Made by a program: the position numbers and the translations under genes. A stretch of 64,000 bases of DNA from Baylisascaris procyonis. Its lineage: Eukaryota > Nematoda > Chromadorea > Rhabditida > Ascarididae. The notes under the pieces are model-generated. The model had not been told where the DNA came from, searched no databases, and saw nothing but the letters and a program-made list of their open reading frames with translations. The stretch covers positions 2,543,501-2,607,500 of the forward strand of contig JAZARR010000008.1 of the NCBI GenBank assembly GCA_037389465.1. The letters are read 5' to 3'. This document shows positions 24,501 to 43,373 of this stretch, one piece after another. The number at the start of each line of letters is the position of its first letter. Within the stretch, counting starts at the first letter, position 1.

Positions 24501-25937
24501 GGCCGTATGATAATTCCGTTATAATTGCCTCACCATTCGTCCAATTTCTTAAAAATAAACTGATTGAATTTGGGAATGTAGTGTAACTTGTTGATAGATT
24601 GAGTACTAGTGATCGCAGCCTTATGAAGGGAATAACGTCCGTATTCTCAGCTTAAAAGAGTTGCATTTTTGAACCTTCAAATATCCAACCTCCCCCTCCC
24701 CCCTAGCACCTCCTATGCATTCATTTTTAAGACGTGTCGATGTCGTCCTCTTCGAAATGCATGCAAAAGATATTATTTAACATTTCTATGATATGAAACA
24801 TTATTAATTATTGAATGATGTAAAATAATTCAGGTGAAACCAATAGAGAATATGCTTTCGCATGAGTTGAAGAAGAACAAAATTGATGGTGAGAAGCAAA
24901 TCATACAGAATCCAGGAGAGAAACAACGTTCCGATATGACTAAATGCTCATTCGAGAAGCATGAAGCATACGCAATTGATATCTTAATGAGTACCGGTGA
25001 AGGTAATCTTATCTATGCTTTTCTTTTTGAGGTAGAATTTTGATGTTATTTGCATTGGGCCATCTTTCATTATATTTTCAAACTTTCTGAGAAATGATGG
25101 TGGGAATGTCAAAAATTATGCATTTTAAGTTGGACGCTTCCCCTTTTTCTCCACCCTGCTAGTACTGAATTTTCTCTCATAATCTCCATATCCGTTGATC
25201 TGATTTCTAATGGTGGGCGTGTTTTTGTAGGCGGATGGCATAGCTGTATGTTTCAGGGAAAACGCGTGATCTAGACACACGGACGACTGTTTACAAGAAA
25301 GCAGATGACCTCGTCTATTCGCTCAAAATGAAGGCTTCGAGGTTTGTGCCATCGTTACTTCAGCTATATTATTTCTCGTCAATTTCAATTCGTAGTTTCC
25401 CATGGGGCAATCCACCCGTCAGCTTTGTTTTCTTGCAAAGATTAACCAATTGCAATGGAAAATGCTTTTTAATTTGAATAATTTTATGTTTATATAGCAG
25501 CTTCGAAATATTTTTTTCACAAAGTTCCGCATGATGTGGTCAAAACTTTTTATGCGTTTATAGCTTATATCAGTTTTGTTGCTTGTTTAGTAGACTCAAC
25601 TTATCATTGAGGAAAGCCTTAATGGGTGGAAACTGTTTTTTATTGTTTGTTGCTGATCTTTTTTGTAATCTCTGATAATTTCTTTTAGAACATTCTTTTC
25701 GGCTGCGGTTAACAAATATGGATCGATGCCGTTTAGCTTGCGATCATTTGAGGATGAGAGGGGTGCTAAAATGGGCGTTATTGAATGTGAACGGCATGCT
25801 CTTATGCGACCTTATCAGGTATTTTTGCTGTGTACTTTTTTCTATAGATCTTTTCAGCACCTATTTTGATCTAGGAGGACTGTTTTATAAAATGATAGGG
25901 GACGTTAAAAATGAGGAGGGGCACCAGATGGCTGGGG

Positions 25938-26011
<74 letters not shown>

Positions 26012-27434
26012 TTCAAAACTAGGTCCAAGGGATATGGCGCAAATGAGTTGAAAATGTAGCCCACGAAGTCTTTACCACTACATGACCGACGGAATCGATC
26101 GCTTCGAAGTATCTCTGTTGCATTTTTTTGCCTTTTCAGTTTAATTGATGATACCTCAAATACTGGAGTCTAATATCTGAAATCAGCGATTGATATGAGA
26201 ATATATTTTATAGGATTGTATAATATATAGATTTGGTGCTATGAGTATAAACTAGATTTGTATATTGCACTCTTGGTATATAAATGGATGTGTAGGTTCT
26301 ATACGAAAGGGACGGAGAGTTGGTGGCTCAGTTCAAGGCGACGGTTTTGGTTATGCCGAATGGTTTGCTCAAAATAACAGGGCTTCCACTCGATACAAGT
26401 TGCATTGATTGTGATGTGAAAATCGATGATCCAACCGTAAGCTTTTCTCTTCTCTATCATCCACTTTGAAATCTGAAGTTATTTCTATTAGAGGTTTCTT
26501 TTGACTCTTATGCACATTTCATTTTATCAGATTGCTTTCGACTTTTATTGAAAGATTTTTTGAGTTGGTGGATTTTTATTATTTCGTAGGATTAAGTTTA
26601 CATAGCAACAGATTAGAAGAGTTATTTTTTTATATAAAGACGTTTTTGAGGAGTAAATTTTTATTCGATTTTCGAAAATCAAATAGGATGAAGTAGAAAA
26701 CTTGAGCGCTTGGTAGAACAAATAGCAATGAATTCTGAGTTTATTTCTTTTATAAGGAGAGTGGGGGAAGGGGTGTTGTGGCGAGCGGAGACCTTCTGAG
26801 GGTCTGTCCAATTATTTTCATAACATAAGCGCAAGATTCGTTGCATTAATACCTCCCTAATTTTGTTAATCGATTGGAAGAGTCCTTTATTGCCGCATTT
26901 GTCGTTATTTCATGACGGATACTGCGCCCTTATAAGACGATATCCTCTTGTTTCAAGCTCACCTTTCTCTTACCATCATGTCCATGCTAGTATTCTATAT
27001 GCGATGTGAATCGTTTATTTGCATATTGTAGTACCGTTGGTTAAAACAGATATCTTTTCGTAGCCGACTTCTGTAGCGGTCTGTAGGTTCTATAGGTGGC
27101 CGTTGACCTATTGAACTTGAGCAGTGCGGAGTGATAATTTTTTTAAATTGTTCATTAGAAATCTGTGAATTATTAATAGCACCTTTTGGAGACCTCTCTT
27201 GTCCAAAGTACACCTATATAAGGTGAGATTGTGCATATTGCCTTGATAATTGCGAATCTAGGTGACTCTAGTGAGTAGTGTAGTGGTGATGGGTATATTG
27301 TTTTATAGGTGACCTCGCTGTTGAATTCATCGTTGAAGCCGAAGAAATCGAAGAAGAAAGCTGATAGTGATAAGAAGAGTGAATGTGCCGATAAGAAAGT
27401 CAACCAAAAGGAGGAAATCGAATCGACTGCGTAA
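21538..27434 (+). CDS. PA2G4: Proliferation-associated protein 2G4 / EBP1, 9 exons, 411 aa
   Basis: Exons: 21538-21684, 22360-22477, 23140-23315, 23985-24128, 24834-25002, 25257-25341, 25689-25818, 26296-26436, 27309-27434. Phases agree throughout and give 411 aa; human PA2G4 has 394. EBP1 has a methionine-aminopeptidase fold without activity, binds ribosomal subunits and rRNA, and links growth signals to ribosome production. Family marks are [118 protein letters not shown], and a lysine-rich tail after an LTSLL-like VTSLLN. The N-terminal 30 residues are more acidic than in the human protein. A (TA)n array fills part of the intron before exon 8. The start is the first in-frame ATG matching the family. 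Confidence 0.97.
25942..26007. repeat. (TA)n array in EBP1 intron
   Basis: Uninterrupted TA dinucleotides after GCGGCA, in the intron before exon 8. Confidence 0.97.
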
Positions 27435-29289
27435 GCAGTGTGTGATGCCGTATCCTGCCCTTTATTGATGCTTAGATGCATCTCATTTGGCGCTATTGTT
27501 GCCTCATTGTTGCGTTGTTGAGGGCTGCTACTTCATGTGCGCTCTTGTGGAACTCGATTCGAGGGTGATAACACATCTGGGAATGCATCCTTCAAGAATG
27601 CATAAAATAGGGCAGTTCGATTTCGTTTCATGAGAGCTTTTTATGTTAATATATGATCAAGTGTTATTGCCAAAGACTAGCGTTGGGTTGCTGGGTGAGT
27701 GTTCGTTTCTTGCTAGATCGGGGGCAAATCTGTTATATTTCAGAGAGGAGGGGAGGAGAGTGTCGAAGATGTGAATGTTTTTAGTGAATTATGAGTAACA
27801 GTGAGATCGGCGCAGGAACGGTTTTGTTTGTGGTGAATACCCGCAATGTTGCTGTCTAACTTGTTGTTGACATGAGATGAGCAAATTTTATTCGTTGTAT
27901 TCATTTATGTTGGTGAATAAATGTTTTTTGGTTCGTTTTTGGGAAATGATACGGGAGAAAGGCTTTTCAACTTACGGAACGATGACCTGTCTGCTGGTTG
28001 TTGGGGAGAGGGAGAGGGGAGGGAGGCACTGAGTACTTTTAGCAGTATCTGGATTATGTCTTATATCTTTAGGTGAACTTATACAAGAAATGATTCAAGA
28101 TTGGTCGCTATTTGCGTTTCGTTGCTATCTAGGGCGATCGATCCATCGGCTTGGCTTGTCAACGGCATGGTGAAAATGTTGCTTGTATAAGCAGGTGCAC
28201 GGTAGATGAAAGTTGCATTCAACGTTATGAAATTCAGCGGTGAATGACGCTACATGGATGAGTTTTTGGACGTAGGCGATCCGGAGATGTCAATAAGGAT
28301 GGGTTCATATCCATATTATTGATGAAAATTCGTTTAAATTTGGAGCTATATATGTTTGTTGAATCTGCCAGAAACATAAAATAGTGGATGGGGGAGTTGC
28401 TTGGAGTGGGAAGAGAATTTTGGCTCCGGGGACTCCATCGGAAAATATGGTTTGTCGAGGCGAACACTTCATCAGAAAAAGAGGGAAGAAAAAAGTTGGT
28501 GAACTGCAATCCAACAGAGTCGTCGCGCAGTATTTCAAAAATTTTTCATTCCAGCTGTATTATTTCCTTTACAGTTGATGCAAACATATATCCCATCGAG
28601 GCTAACTTCGGATCCATTATTGGCCCTTTCATGGTCATCTGAAAAATGATGCCACTCAGAATACGATTAGTGAAGTCCAATCCAGCTAGCAGAAATTATA
28701 TTTTATCGAGTCTAAAGTACTCATTATACATAACTTTCGTCATAATGAATGTGTACAATTCTCTGCATTAGTATGCAATTCGTTGACGTATAAGGCTCGT
28801 TCTGTGCATTTAACAACGCTCTACCAAGTTGCTTGGCCAGCTAACAAATTTGCATATTTAATAAGGTATCTGCACGGCGATCGCTCGCTTCATTGCATAT
28901 CATTATTGCCCATTGCTATAGAACATTGATAATAGCTCTCTATCATCTCTTTCATATATTTTTAGTTTTCAGTTTAATTTCTTCTATATTTCCTTCTCTT
29001 CTTTCTCGAAGAATTATTCACTCTCAGATTTCTTTGACGCATAAATTGCTTGCCTTTGTTAGAAGTTCTATCTATAAATGTGCTACATATTTCTGATGAC
29101 TCAGAAATTGTTTACATTATATAATTTCTATATAAGAACTAGTTCCTCTAATATTATTCAATGAATCTTCAAAAAAAGAAAAATTACCTGTTTATTGGAT
29201 TTACTTTATTTACATAATGGTGGTCTTAGCTATTTGTAAGAGATCATTGATCCAAACATCGAATAAAAGTGGTAAAACGATGTTACGTT
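27435..29289. other. EBP1 3' flank and intergenic region
   Basis: A GAATAAATG near 27914 is the nearest good polyadenylation signal for EBP1. Overlapping open frames on both strands at 28234-28642 mirror each other and show no family. Nothing else is recognisable. Confidence 0.5.
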
Positions 29290-34234
<4,945 letters not shown>

Positions 34235-35260
34235 AGTATCAGTGATACGAGGGAAGGAATCTGATTCACTTTGCAAATGATATTGGTATTCCATCGTTCA
34301 TATATATTGCGAATAAATTTCTTTTATATTGGTTTGATTTGGTGTTTTCAACATAAAAATTGATAAGAATAGAAATGGTTTTTAATTATTGTCAAAAGCT
34401 AGTTTCTTCCACGAATATAACAACATTAAATATTCTTATTTTAACTCTACCTTCAGATATTCTGAATGATGCCAGGAGTATGTGAAGCGCTTTGAAAACA
34501 CATTCATCTTCAGAAAGCTTAGCGGAATAAGATGAAGCTTTTTGGTCATAAGTTCATTTAGAGCGATAAACACAAGCAATAAAAAAAAAGCAGAGACCGT
34601 TGTTTGACACAATGGATACTTTATTCAACATTTTCTTCACCAAATATTTTTTGTTAGTGATACCAACGAACGTTAACTTAATACCTTTGACGCATCCTAA
34701 GAGGATACTGAGTACAACATCTTATTTTAGAGCGTTTTTTTCCATCCTGTATGAAAGTTACTCTTATTTGTGAGGGAGTGGGAAGAGATTTGAATTTAAA
34801 AAAAAACAAAATAAAACAAACAACAACAGCAAAAGTATTCAATCTGAGGAAATCATATCATATTGTGATGGGCTAAACAATCTTTGAGATCACAATTATA
34901 CATCATTTGGAAGCACTGTCTAATAATAGGTTGCAAAATCTTGGAGCGTTTAACGAGTGGATTTTTTTTTCAGCACAATTTTCGCACACATTTCGTAGGA
35001 TTTGTTATATTTATGAAGGATTTCAATAATCCGTTGCATTGGTTGATTCATACAATTCAAATATATCACTAATGATGTGATTCATAGAAATAAATGCGAT
35101 ATGAATAGTGGTCGAACAGGATATTAGCGATATTTTATTCATGAAATGGTTGTAATAAAAAAACGCAAAGTGCATGTAGTTAACAAGAAAAATCTCTAAA
35201 AAGTTGTCTATATCAACGATGGGATAGATCATTGAGTATTCTATAATTTTCGTTTGCTGA
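34235..35260. other. Spacer between the two module genes
   Basis: Starts with the gene A 3' end and its AATAAA at 34312-34317. The rest is AT-rich, without a recognisable gene. It should contain the promoter of module gene B. Confidence 0.5.
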
Positions 35261-38200
35261 ATGATAAACGCTATATTTTTGCTCTGTGCACTTCTTATTG
35301 CAGGTATTTCATCAAAAATTTTTTACTCTTCATTTATTAATTTGCAATATTCGATATGAGTTCGATTATTCTCCTCCTCATCAAAGGAGATGAACGCACT
35401 AGCTGATTCTAGCATTTGAACAAAGCAGACAGGAAGGGGGTATACGAATGGAAGAGGGAATGACCCCGAAGCTTTCTTTTATTTAGTCGAATTTGGAAGA
35501 AGGGAATCGTGCAGAAAAACAAATTAAAATGTGCTATTGTTAGCTAGTTCTTCAAAGGGGAATTTGTAAGCATAGGCTTTAAAGCTTTAAGAGTGACACT
35601 TTTGCATACCATTTGCGCCAATTATAGAATCCTTATCTTTAGCTAATGTTAGAGGTTAGAATCTAGATACCTAGTTTCTTCAATACTAATGTATGATCAT
35701 CAACTAGAACGCTATTAGTGAGACGTTCAGTGGGAAGGAACAAAGCAAATTGTATCGTTATAATCAGTATATTTTTTCAAGCATTAGATTATAATGAATG
35801 TGGCAAGGTGGTTTTTTTTTCAAAGGAAACTTTTGTAAAAATTCAAAAAATTAGTGGAATTTCCTATGAGGAGCTCTTTAGAGTGAGTTGAACTTGAAAT
35901 GTTATTCTGGTCAGGAAAATTTCAAAGATTTCAGGAGTGGAAGCTTGTTGGTGGTATGGTGGTTGTAGTTGTTGCTATCCTAGACCAACCGTATCGACTA
36001 CTTCAACCGTACCGCGTATAAGCAGCACAAGTAACCATTTTACATAGAATGTTATTGGCGATTACAAGATCGTAGTAAATAGAGTTTAATATGACTGAAA
36101 TATTTCGTTTTCTTATGTTCAACGAAACTTGAAGTTGATGGAAAATTGTTCATATCAGATTTGATGCATCGATAAACCATTCGCCCTCAAAAAAGAGGTA
36201 ACAAAGTGGAAGATAATGATATCGTCATATGAGGTTGTCAATATCTCAGTGATGGAAATTTTGATCGAAATTTTTTTATTGTTCGATTAGTGGTACAAGT
36301 TTGAATTTTACTACTGGATTTAGCATAGTGAGTTTCAGGTTCAAAAATTTCTCTTTTTTTCCGCTCCACTTATGAAATTAGACGAGTTGTTCTCAAATCT
36401 ACAGATTGCGCAAATAAATAAATAAATAAAAGATATAAATTAATAAAAGACCCAGCTGGTAGGGGTCAATTTTTTTAAATACGGGAGTTGAATATATTCG
36501 GCCGATCGGATAATAAGAGTCAACGAAATGAATATCTTAGCAAATCGAGATGTTATCAAGCAGTATAGTAACTACGCCAATGTATAAGAAGCACATATCT
36601 ATGGCGAGTATCTCAGCAGTATTACACTTTCTACGAGTATAATACAGTGGCATCTACGATAAAATAAATAACTAAGATTCTCTAGTCGTCGAAGTTTCAA
36701 TTAATTCGTTGGTGAATTTCGTCTATAAGTGCAAAAATTTAAATAATTCATTCCTCGTCACATCATGTAACCAGACTTGTTCCAAAGAGCTCATCAAAAA
36801 AAGAACTTCCTTTGATGTTTTTGCCGTATTTCCCAAGTATATGCCAAATAAAGAGCATGCTCTCTCTTCAGTATGCATCCGCTATTCCTCGTTTTTGCCT
36901 CATCCTACTCCACTTCCCACCTTTTATTATGGGAGAAAATTTCTGCGCAGTCTTAGTTTCCAAAATGAATTTTCTTTCAAAAAAAATTTTTTTTCAAAAA
37001 ATGACCACTTTGCATTTAAGAAAAAAACTTTCGAAAAAACAGTGCTATACTACACAAGAGATAAGATAAACAAGGTTGTCTAAGGTATGGTAAACAAGGC
37101 CATTTCGTCTGATCGATTACCATAAACGTTCATTGATAATCACCACGGTCGAATAGGCGGTGGCTGATCAAAACTGCATTTCTGATGCTCTAATCGATTC
37201 TCTCGTTTTGTTAGCTCCACATCAATGATGAATACATTTCAGCAGTCCAGTCTTGTGTGAATGGTCAATGCCCAGACGGTTACGCTTGTGTGAATGGGCA
37301 ATGTGTCAGTGCGCCAAACAAATGTTAGTCCAAGCTCGTACCCTATATTGCATTTGGAGCCATTGGGGCTCCGATTCGGAGCCCATTAAAAATCTGCTGA
37401 GCCAGTGCTTCCATTATTTGTGTATACTTTGTAAAGATTTCACTATTTGTTCAGCATCTATAACCTTTAGTTAGGTCACTTTATGTTGAGGGGATGTTGG
37501 GCGATGCACCTAGAAAGGTGCAACGCGAGGGTCATTCTTTGAGCTTTTGAGTTGCTAACACACGACACTTTTGGCAAAATCTATGTAAGATGTTTTATGC
37601 TGATATTCTAATTGTAGCCAATGTGCACCTCTTGAGGAACAGCGGGCCATACTATAAAAGATAGAGAGGTCGTTTGCAAATTTTTCTGATTAAAGGTTAC
37701 CTCTTGTGCGCCGGTTTTAAGAATTGCAGCAATCATTAGGCAGTATGGGCTTCAAAATAATTCACAGTCGGTACGCGACGGCGTCACAAGGAGAGAAGAG
37801 CATACGTCCATAGAGAGTGGTGTTCATTGCTCTAGTTCTACACACCGTGCACGAATTTCTTATCCTTCAACTTCCCCTCTTCTCCCACATTTCCGCGCAA
37901 AGTTATACAGCAGTTATGCTTGTCTTTCCTAACAGCCTCACTTGCGTGTGACCCGCTTTGTATAAGGAGAGGGGGCGGCGGATTGTTCATGTGTGATTCG
38001 ATGGGGCCTTGTACCGTATATTCGAAGCGAATAAAATGAGATGGAAAGTATATTCGACTGAAATTAGTGGAAAGGTATACATTCGGTCTGCTGTGCATTC
38101 CTGCACTGTTAACTTTCCAAGCATCACAAATTTGCTAGCAATTCCTTTAATTGGCTATGTAATTGCACCTAAAAACTGATACGTCACCGACGAGAACAGA

Positions 38201-38902
38201 GAACATTCCCCATCCACCGATTTCTGCCGACGCACGACCAGAGAGCCGACGAACTGTTGAAGAAACGTCATCAACGCATGCAACAAGAAATGGGTTTATT
38301 GGGATGAAAAGCAGAGAAAAGTACGCAATATAATGGGGCAGAGAAAAACATGTGTCACTGAGCTGTATGCAGAATCTCTGCATGATCGTTTTCCACAACA
38401 GCGTTCGGCAGAGGACCCGTTTTCTGGATGTGATAGGAGGGAGGTGGAGTTATATTTCTTGAGAAGAAAAGACAACATTGTGAGATTCAAGGAACGGGCG
38501 TACGTAGTTGGCAAAGGACTATGGTGGGAAGATTGTACAAGGGGGATACGATTTGCACTGTGCACTCCAATAAGGTATATATGATCCACTTGAGTACTGA
38601 TAATTCGTCGGTGTCATCATTGCGTTATCGAGTGTCTGTGCGATTTACTGCACGAATCACTTATCTATGTGCGATATATATGATAATTTCGTCTCTTTAG
38701 AAGTTGTTATGTTGGAGAGGCGGCATTAGGATTCGTTATTTAAACAGAGGCTTTAAAAAAATATTCCTTGTAAAATGCTTTACATTGAGATGGGTTTCGC
38801 CGTGAATTGTGTTAAAATATTGTATAATTTTATTTAGATGGACCATGTGTTAATGGTCAATGCCCAATGGGAATATGCAACAATGGTATATGCGTTGGAT
38901 AA
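35261..38902 (+). CDS. Secreted CxNGxCP-module protein B, 4 exons, 94 aa
   Basis: Exons: 35261-35303, 35935-36030, 37243-37323, 38838-38902; all introns phase 1, as in gene A. Exon 1 plus the start of exon 2 gives the signal peptide MINAIFLLCALLIAGVEA. The mature protein starts with a cysteine cluster (CWWYGGCSCC), then a short Ser/Thr linker. Two modules follow: SCVNGQCPDGYACVNGQC and GPCVNGQCPMGICNNGIC, ending TAA. The second module is identical in residues to that of protein A. Exons 1 to 3 are diverged from A but alignable (GVEA versus GIEA, C-cluster, module 1). AATAAA lies at 38982. The role is unknown; it is most likely an extracellular disulphide-rich protein. Confidence rests on the matching paralogue. 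Confidence 0.87.
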
Positions 38903-39000
38903 AGTATCAGTGATACGAGGGGAAGGAATCTGATTCACTATGCAAATGATATTGGCGATTCTATCGTTCATATATATTACGAATAAATTTCTCTTATATT
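38700..39000 (+). repeat. Duplicated 3' block, copy 2
   Basis: Partner of 34036-34330 at an offset of about 4668 bases. Weaker similarity continues for about 100 bases further on, and patches also occur in intron 3 (for example around 37700-37765 against 33745-33815). Confidence 0.9.
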
Positions 39001-39773
39001 AGTTTGATTTAATGGTTTTAACATGAAGTTTAATAAGATCAGCTTGAAACGTTTGTTTCCTTCACATAATATAACAACCTTTAATATTCTTATATTTACT
39101 CTGCCTCAAAATCACTATATAAAATATGAAAAAGCATTATTTTATAGTATGCTACCAATGCAATAAATTCATTAGAATTTCTTTTGTGGCCACCTGATGA
39201 CAGTTTTATATATTCTTCACTTCACCTTCGTGGTTTTGCTTCTCGATAACATTGGACGAATGTTTTGATGCATTTGGTATTTGGGGTTAAACAGACACTG
39301 TGAAGTTTAGCTCAATGTCATCATCTATCGTTGGCTAGTTGGATTTGCAAAATCCATGGATAGTTTTTATTAGACGTGGATCGCATTGGATTTGCCAATG
39401 AGTGAGCTATGTCAAAAAATCGAGTGTCCATAGAAATAAGGCGTTTCTTTTAATGCATAAGACATGTGCTAATTGATTTTACGACGTGACAAGCGCATCT
39501 CCGACAACTATGCCCCATATGATATAAGCATATATTGTGATGACGGGAAAATATGTTAAAATTTTAATCAACGTTCAAAAGTTGGCCGTACTATTAAAGT
39601 ACATTCTAAACCTGGATATTAAGCTAACAGTGAGGTTTTAATCGGCAGAAATTCACAAGAGGCACAATTCTCGCAACACGTTGACTGGCAATAAGGCGTG
39701 CACATTTGTGTGAAATTTATTGCTGGGAATAAATGTTGTAAGCCTGAAAACGAACGGCAACTTCCTTTCACTT
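38903..39773. other. Convergent spacer, module gene B and elongase
   Basis: Polyadenylation signals of both neighbours are visible: AATAAA at 38982-38987 (+), and TTTATT at 39716-39721, which reads AATAAA on the minus strand 53 bases after the elongase stop. No gene seen in between. Confidence 0.6.
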
Positions 39774-42064
39774 TCATTGGATTTTGTTCGTTTTTACCGC
39801 CTTTTGATGATCTTTGTACTTTTTGCCTCCGTTAGCAATATAGGAGACATAATAGAATTGAAACCAAAGCATCGTATATGTTACTTCCATAAATGCACCC
39901 AAAAGGAATGCTTTCAGGGTGACATCATAGTTGGCATTCGTCGTGAGGCATAGAATCGCCAGATACGCCATTACAGCTTGCGTTATGAGAAACTGAAAAC
40001 TATTGATCTTTGACAAAACTGTTTCGATAGGTGGGGATTTGAATAAGAAGACAGCAGAAAAAAAAATCTGTTGATTCTACTATTTCTTGGATTACCAATG
40101 CTGTTCCATCCTTGAAGGGTGTTGTCATTTTTTTCAACCGATCCTCTTTTCTAAAAACAAGGATGGTCTTCATACTATCATTGCTTTCGAGAATGCACAA
40201 AAAAAGTTATACTGAATTTATGAAGAAAAACTTCGATGCTGATTTTTACTTTTCTATCTTTCTCTTTGAAAAGTAGATAGAAGAGTGTTTTGGCAATATT
40301 CTTACCTGTGTGTTCTAGCAATATTCTTACCTGTACGATTTGAGCAGCAGTGATTATTTGCGCAACTTGAGGAGGTACACGGAATCGCATTGATCGTAGC
40401 ATATAATAGCTAGAATTAGAGCTATGAGAATTAAAAGGATATTAATTGCACGCAAAATATGCGCCTTTATTGGCACAAGCACTAAGAATTGCTGCAACAT
40501 GTTAACTTAAGACAATTATATATATTCGTTCATTTAATTATTCATACAATGTTCTAATTCACTTGATCTTGCTCGAATATTCTACCTCATTCAATTTTAA
40601 TCTCTTAGGTAGTGACGCTTTTGACGATAGATAGTTTTGTTTTTAGAGAAATCCCTTTGATAAATTATAGTCTTTCTAAATAATATACGAAATCAAGCGG
40701 CTAACATTGTTTTTTCCATGGAATAATGATTTCAGCGTTGTTCAATTATTCATGGACAATGGTGCGAACGAATGAAACGGTAATTTTTATAGTGTTTGAA
40801 AGACGTGATTTTGAGGAAACGATGCGTGATTTATAATCTCTTTGCTTTTAACAGACTCTCCCCCCTCCCCCTTCCCAAATTAGCTTCTCTTGCATCAAAT
40901 TATTCAGCGGAATTCCGATATATGTATCAGTTTTGTCTCCGTCTGCGGATAAAGTTCTTATAGGTTATGAAAAGAAGGCAATATTATATGCGTTTATAGA
41001 TTAATATATAGGAAAATGTTATAGCATACCTATACATAAACGAGTGAATGAAGAAGTTTAGCCAGACAATCCAAATCATGAATGCATTGCTTGTTGCATA
41101 GGCAACGAACGAAAAATAGCCGGTTGCCGCATGATGATACCAATGCATGAACATAAGTGGACGCTTCCGAAGCACAATAAATACTGTGTCGAGTAATTCG
41201 GGTATCTTCGAGAATACCCATAGAAACGTCCAATAACCGGCAACATTATCCGTGAAACAAGGACCTACTTCCGTGAATGAACCTATAATCAAACTATCGA
41301 ATATTTGCATATAGTAAAGATTAGCGAAAGCCTTCGCCAACACTTTTGCACATATTGTACAGAATGATTGCTATTCTTTAACTATGAGAATATTTTATCT
41401 AATGAATTGGCATTTTACATATACTGATGAGGCTAAGCAGTTAATTCAACAAGCTTTTTTTTGTCAGAGATGGCAGTTGGCACATATGGATCGAAAAAAA
41501 GCTGCAGCATTCTGCTTTATTTCTCTAGCGATTATTTCTATTTGTTTTAATAGTCGAGCGCATATAGGGTGATCTATCAAGTTGAGGCTTACGAAATAGA
41601 GGACCACAAAAAATTTGGCCAGAAAAAAAATAAGACAAGAATTCTTGATGTGAATCAAAGAATTTAAGTTTGGAAGACGCATTTAAAACGAGTCCAAAAA
41701 AGAGATAATTAACTAAACGTAACATTCTGCTAAGCGTAATAAAGTTGCTTAGGCGCTAAATTTGATGGATAAATTGACGGATATAACGGATGAAAAACTC
41801 ACTAATGAATCCACGATCAGTGATCTGTTTAATGAAAACAGGTGTTAGCCTCAAGAATCCACCAATACTGAAAATTGCAAGCATCGCATTCCATATGTAT
41901 AAAGGTGTCTGTAAATCGAAAGCCTTCCTTTCACGCATTATATATTGTATAGTGAAAATTGCTATCACATAGACACCGGCCAATTGAGCTACTGTCCATT
42001 CCATACTACCGGCCCAAACTTGGGCAGCCTTAAAGTCGAATTTCGAACTTATCAAAAGATCCAT
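39774..42064 (-). CDS. ELO-type very-long-chain fatty acid elongase, 4 exons, 270 aa
   Basis: Exons (minus): 41803-42064, 41030-41282, 40331-40409, 39774-39992. The phases (1, 2, 0) agree and give 270 aa, usual for ELO enzymes. ELO proteins are multi-pass ER membrane condensing enzymes that join malonyl-CoA to a fatty acyl-CoA. Visible marks are RKAFDLQTPLYIWNAMLAIFS, the KIPELLDTVFIVLRKRPLMF block, the catalytic HWYHH box at residues 133-137, NFFIHSFMYSYYMLRS, the QIITAAQIVQF turn and several hydrophobic spans. The C-terminal tail is lysine-rich (GGKKYKDHQK), as in ER-retained members. The ATG follows a TTTCAG acceptor by three bases. Exon 3 is followed by a second, duplicated donor. The pattern is nearest to the C. 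elegans ELO-1 to ELO-6 group. I cannot assign substrate length. Confidence 0.96.
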
Positions 42065-42074
42065 CACCTGAAAT
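42065..42074 (-). promoter_or_regulatory. Candidate trans-splice acceptor of the elongase
   Basis: Minus strand AATTTCAG|GTG-ATG places a strong acceptor three bases before the start codon. Either a spliced leader is added here or a 5' UTR intron ends here. The leader is more usual in nematodes. Confidence 0.5.
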
Positions 42075-42237
42075 TAGAGCTTCTTTAGGCAAGTACCAAT
42101 ATCACATTAAAATACCGATCTCAGTTCTAGGATCTTGGAAATTGTGGTGCTTTTGGAGATTTCGTTCAATATTTCACTTTTTGAGAGTGCTATTTTTTAA
42201 TAAAGCTTCAAAAACGATCAATATTTTCCTAGCCGCA

Positions 42238-42344
<107 letters not shown>

Positions 42345-43268
42345 AATTAACTCAGCCGATCGCTTATATCTTCCCTAAAAGACATATTTTTTGACAATCT
42401 GAATAGTGCAGAATTAAATACCAAGCGGATTTCTATGACTGTTTTCTAACTTCGTAAGCGAAACAGGAGGATAAACGAGGTCAATGCCATCAGCCTATGA
42501 TGCCCATTATACTTATCGACTTTCATAATTCCAGGTTTGGTGATCCTCGAATTAAAACTGCTACAGAGGCATACATACAGACAGACAGAAATGCTATATG
42601 CATATGCATAGACATGGCGTCATCAGTATGAGCTTTGCGAATATAACGCATAATAAATAAAAGCAACGAAGAAATGAATGAATGCAAGGTATTGCTTGCA
42701 TTTTGATTTCTGCGGTGAACATTCACAGTTCGATATGTAGCATTTACTCACAAAAGTGCACCATTGATTTGTTATCAAAGAGTGTGCAACGTTTTATATT
42801 GATAAGGAGTACGAGTCGATTTTCATCTTTTCCATTCATATTCTTAGATATATTTCGCTACTCTCGTGAAATTCATATGTTTCAATGTAAATCAGCTCAT
42901 AAATATTTTTATAAATTAGATCTTACGATATTTTCGATCACGTGACAGATACTGCACTAATTATTACATATATTGATGAGATGCACTTAAATTTTGATCG
43001 ATGATTCACAAAATGTAATGATGGAATTAATCGATATTTCGAAATGTTCAATTAAACTCTGATCAGCTCGAAATGATCAAATATTGCTTGAAAGGCAAAT
43101 ATCTGCTAAGATCATCGATCGAAATAATGGGGAAAAATTGCCAACCGAACCTGAGGGACACTACGAATGCAGAATTTTTTAGGTGCTTATTTACATATTT
43201 GTATTTATATATTTATTTTGCAAAATATATTTGCATCTGTGTTTGTATATGAATAATACATAAATATA

Positions 43269-43321
43269 AATAAATAAATAAACAAATATATATATATATA
43301 TATATATTTGTTTATTTATTT

Positions 43322-43370
<49 letters not shown>
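43269..43370. repeat. Palindromic AAAT/TA simple-sequence tract
   Basis: TAAATAAATAAACAAATA, then TA repeats, then the inverse arm TATTTGTTTATTTATTTA, followed by a further TA array. Self-complementary arms can form a cruciform. Confidence 0.9.

Positions 43371-43373
<3 letters not shown>

Noticed and set aside
28234..28642. Mirror-image open frames on both strands
   Set aside because: No family features and no splice partners; typical shadow frames.
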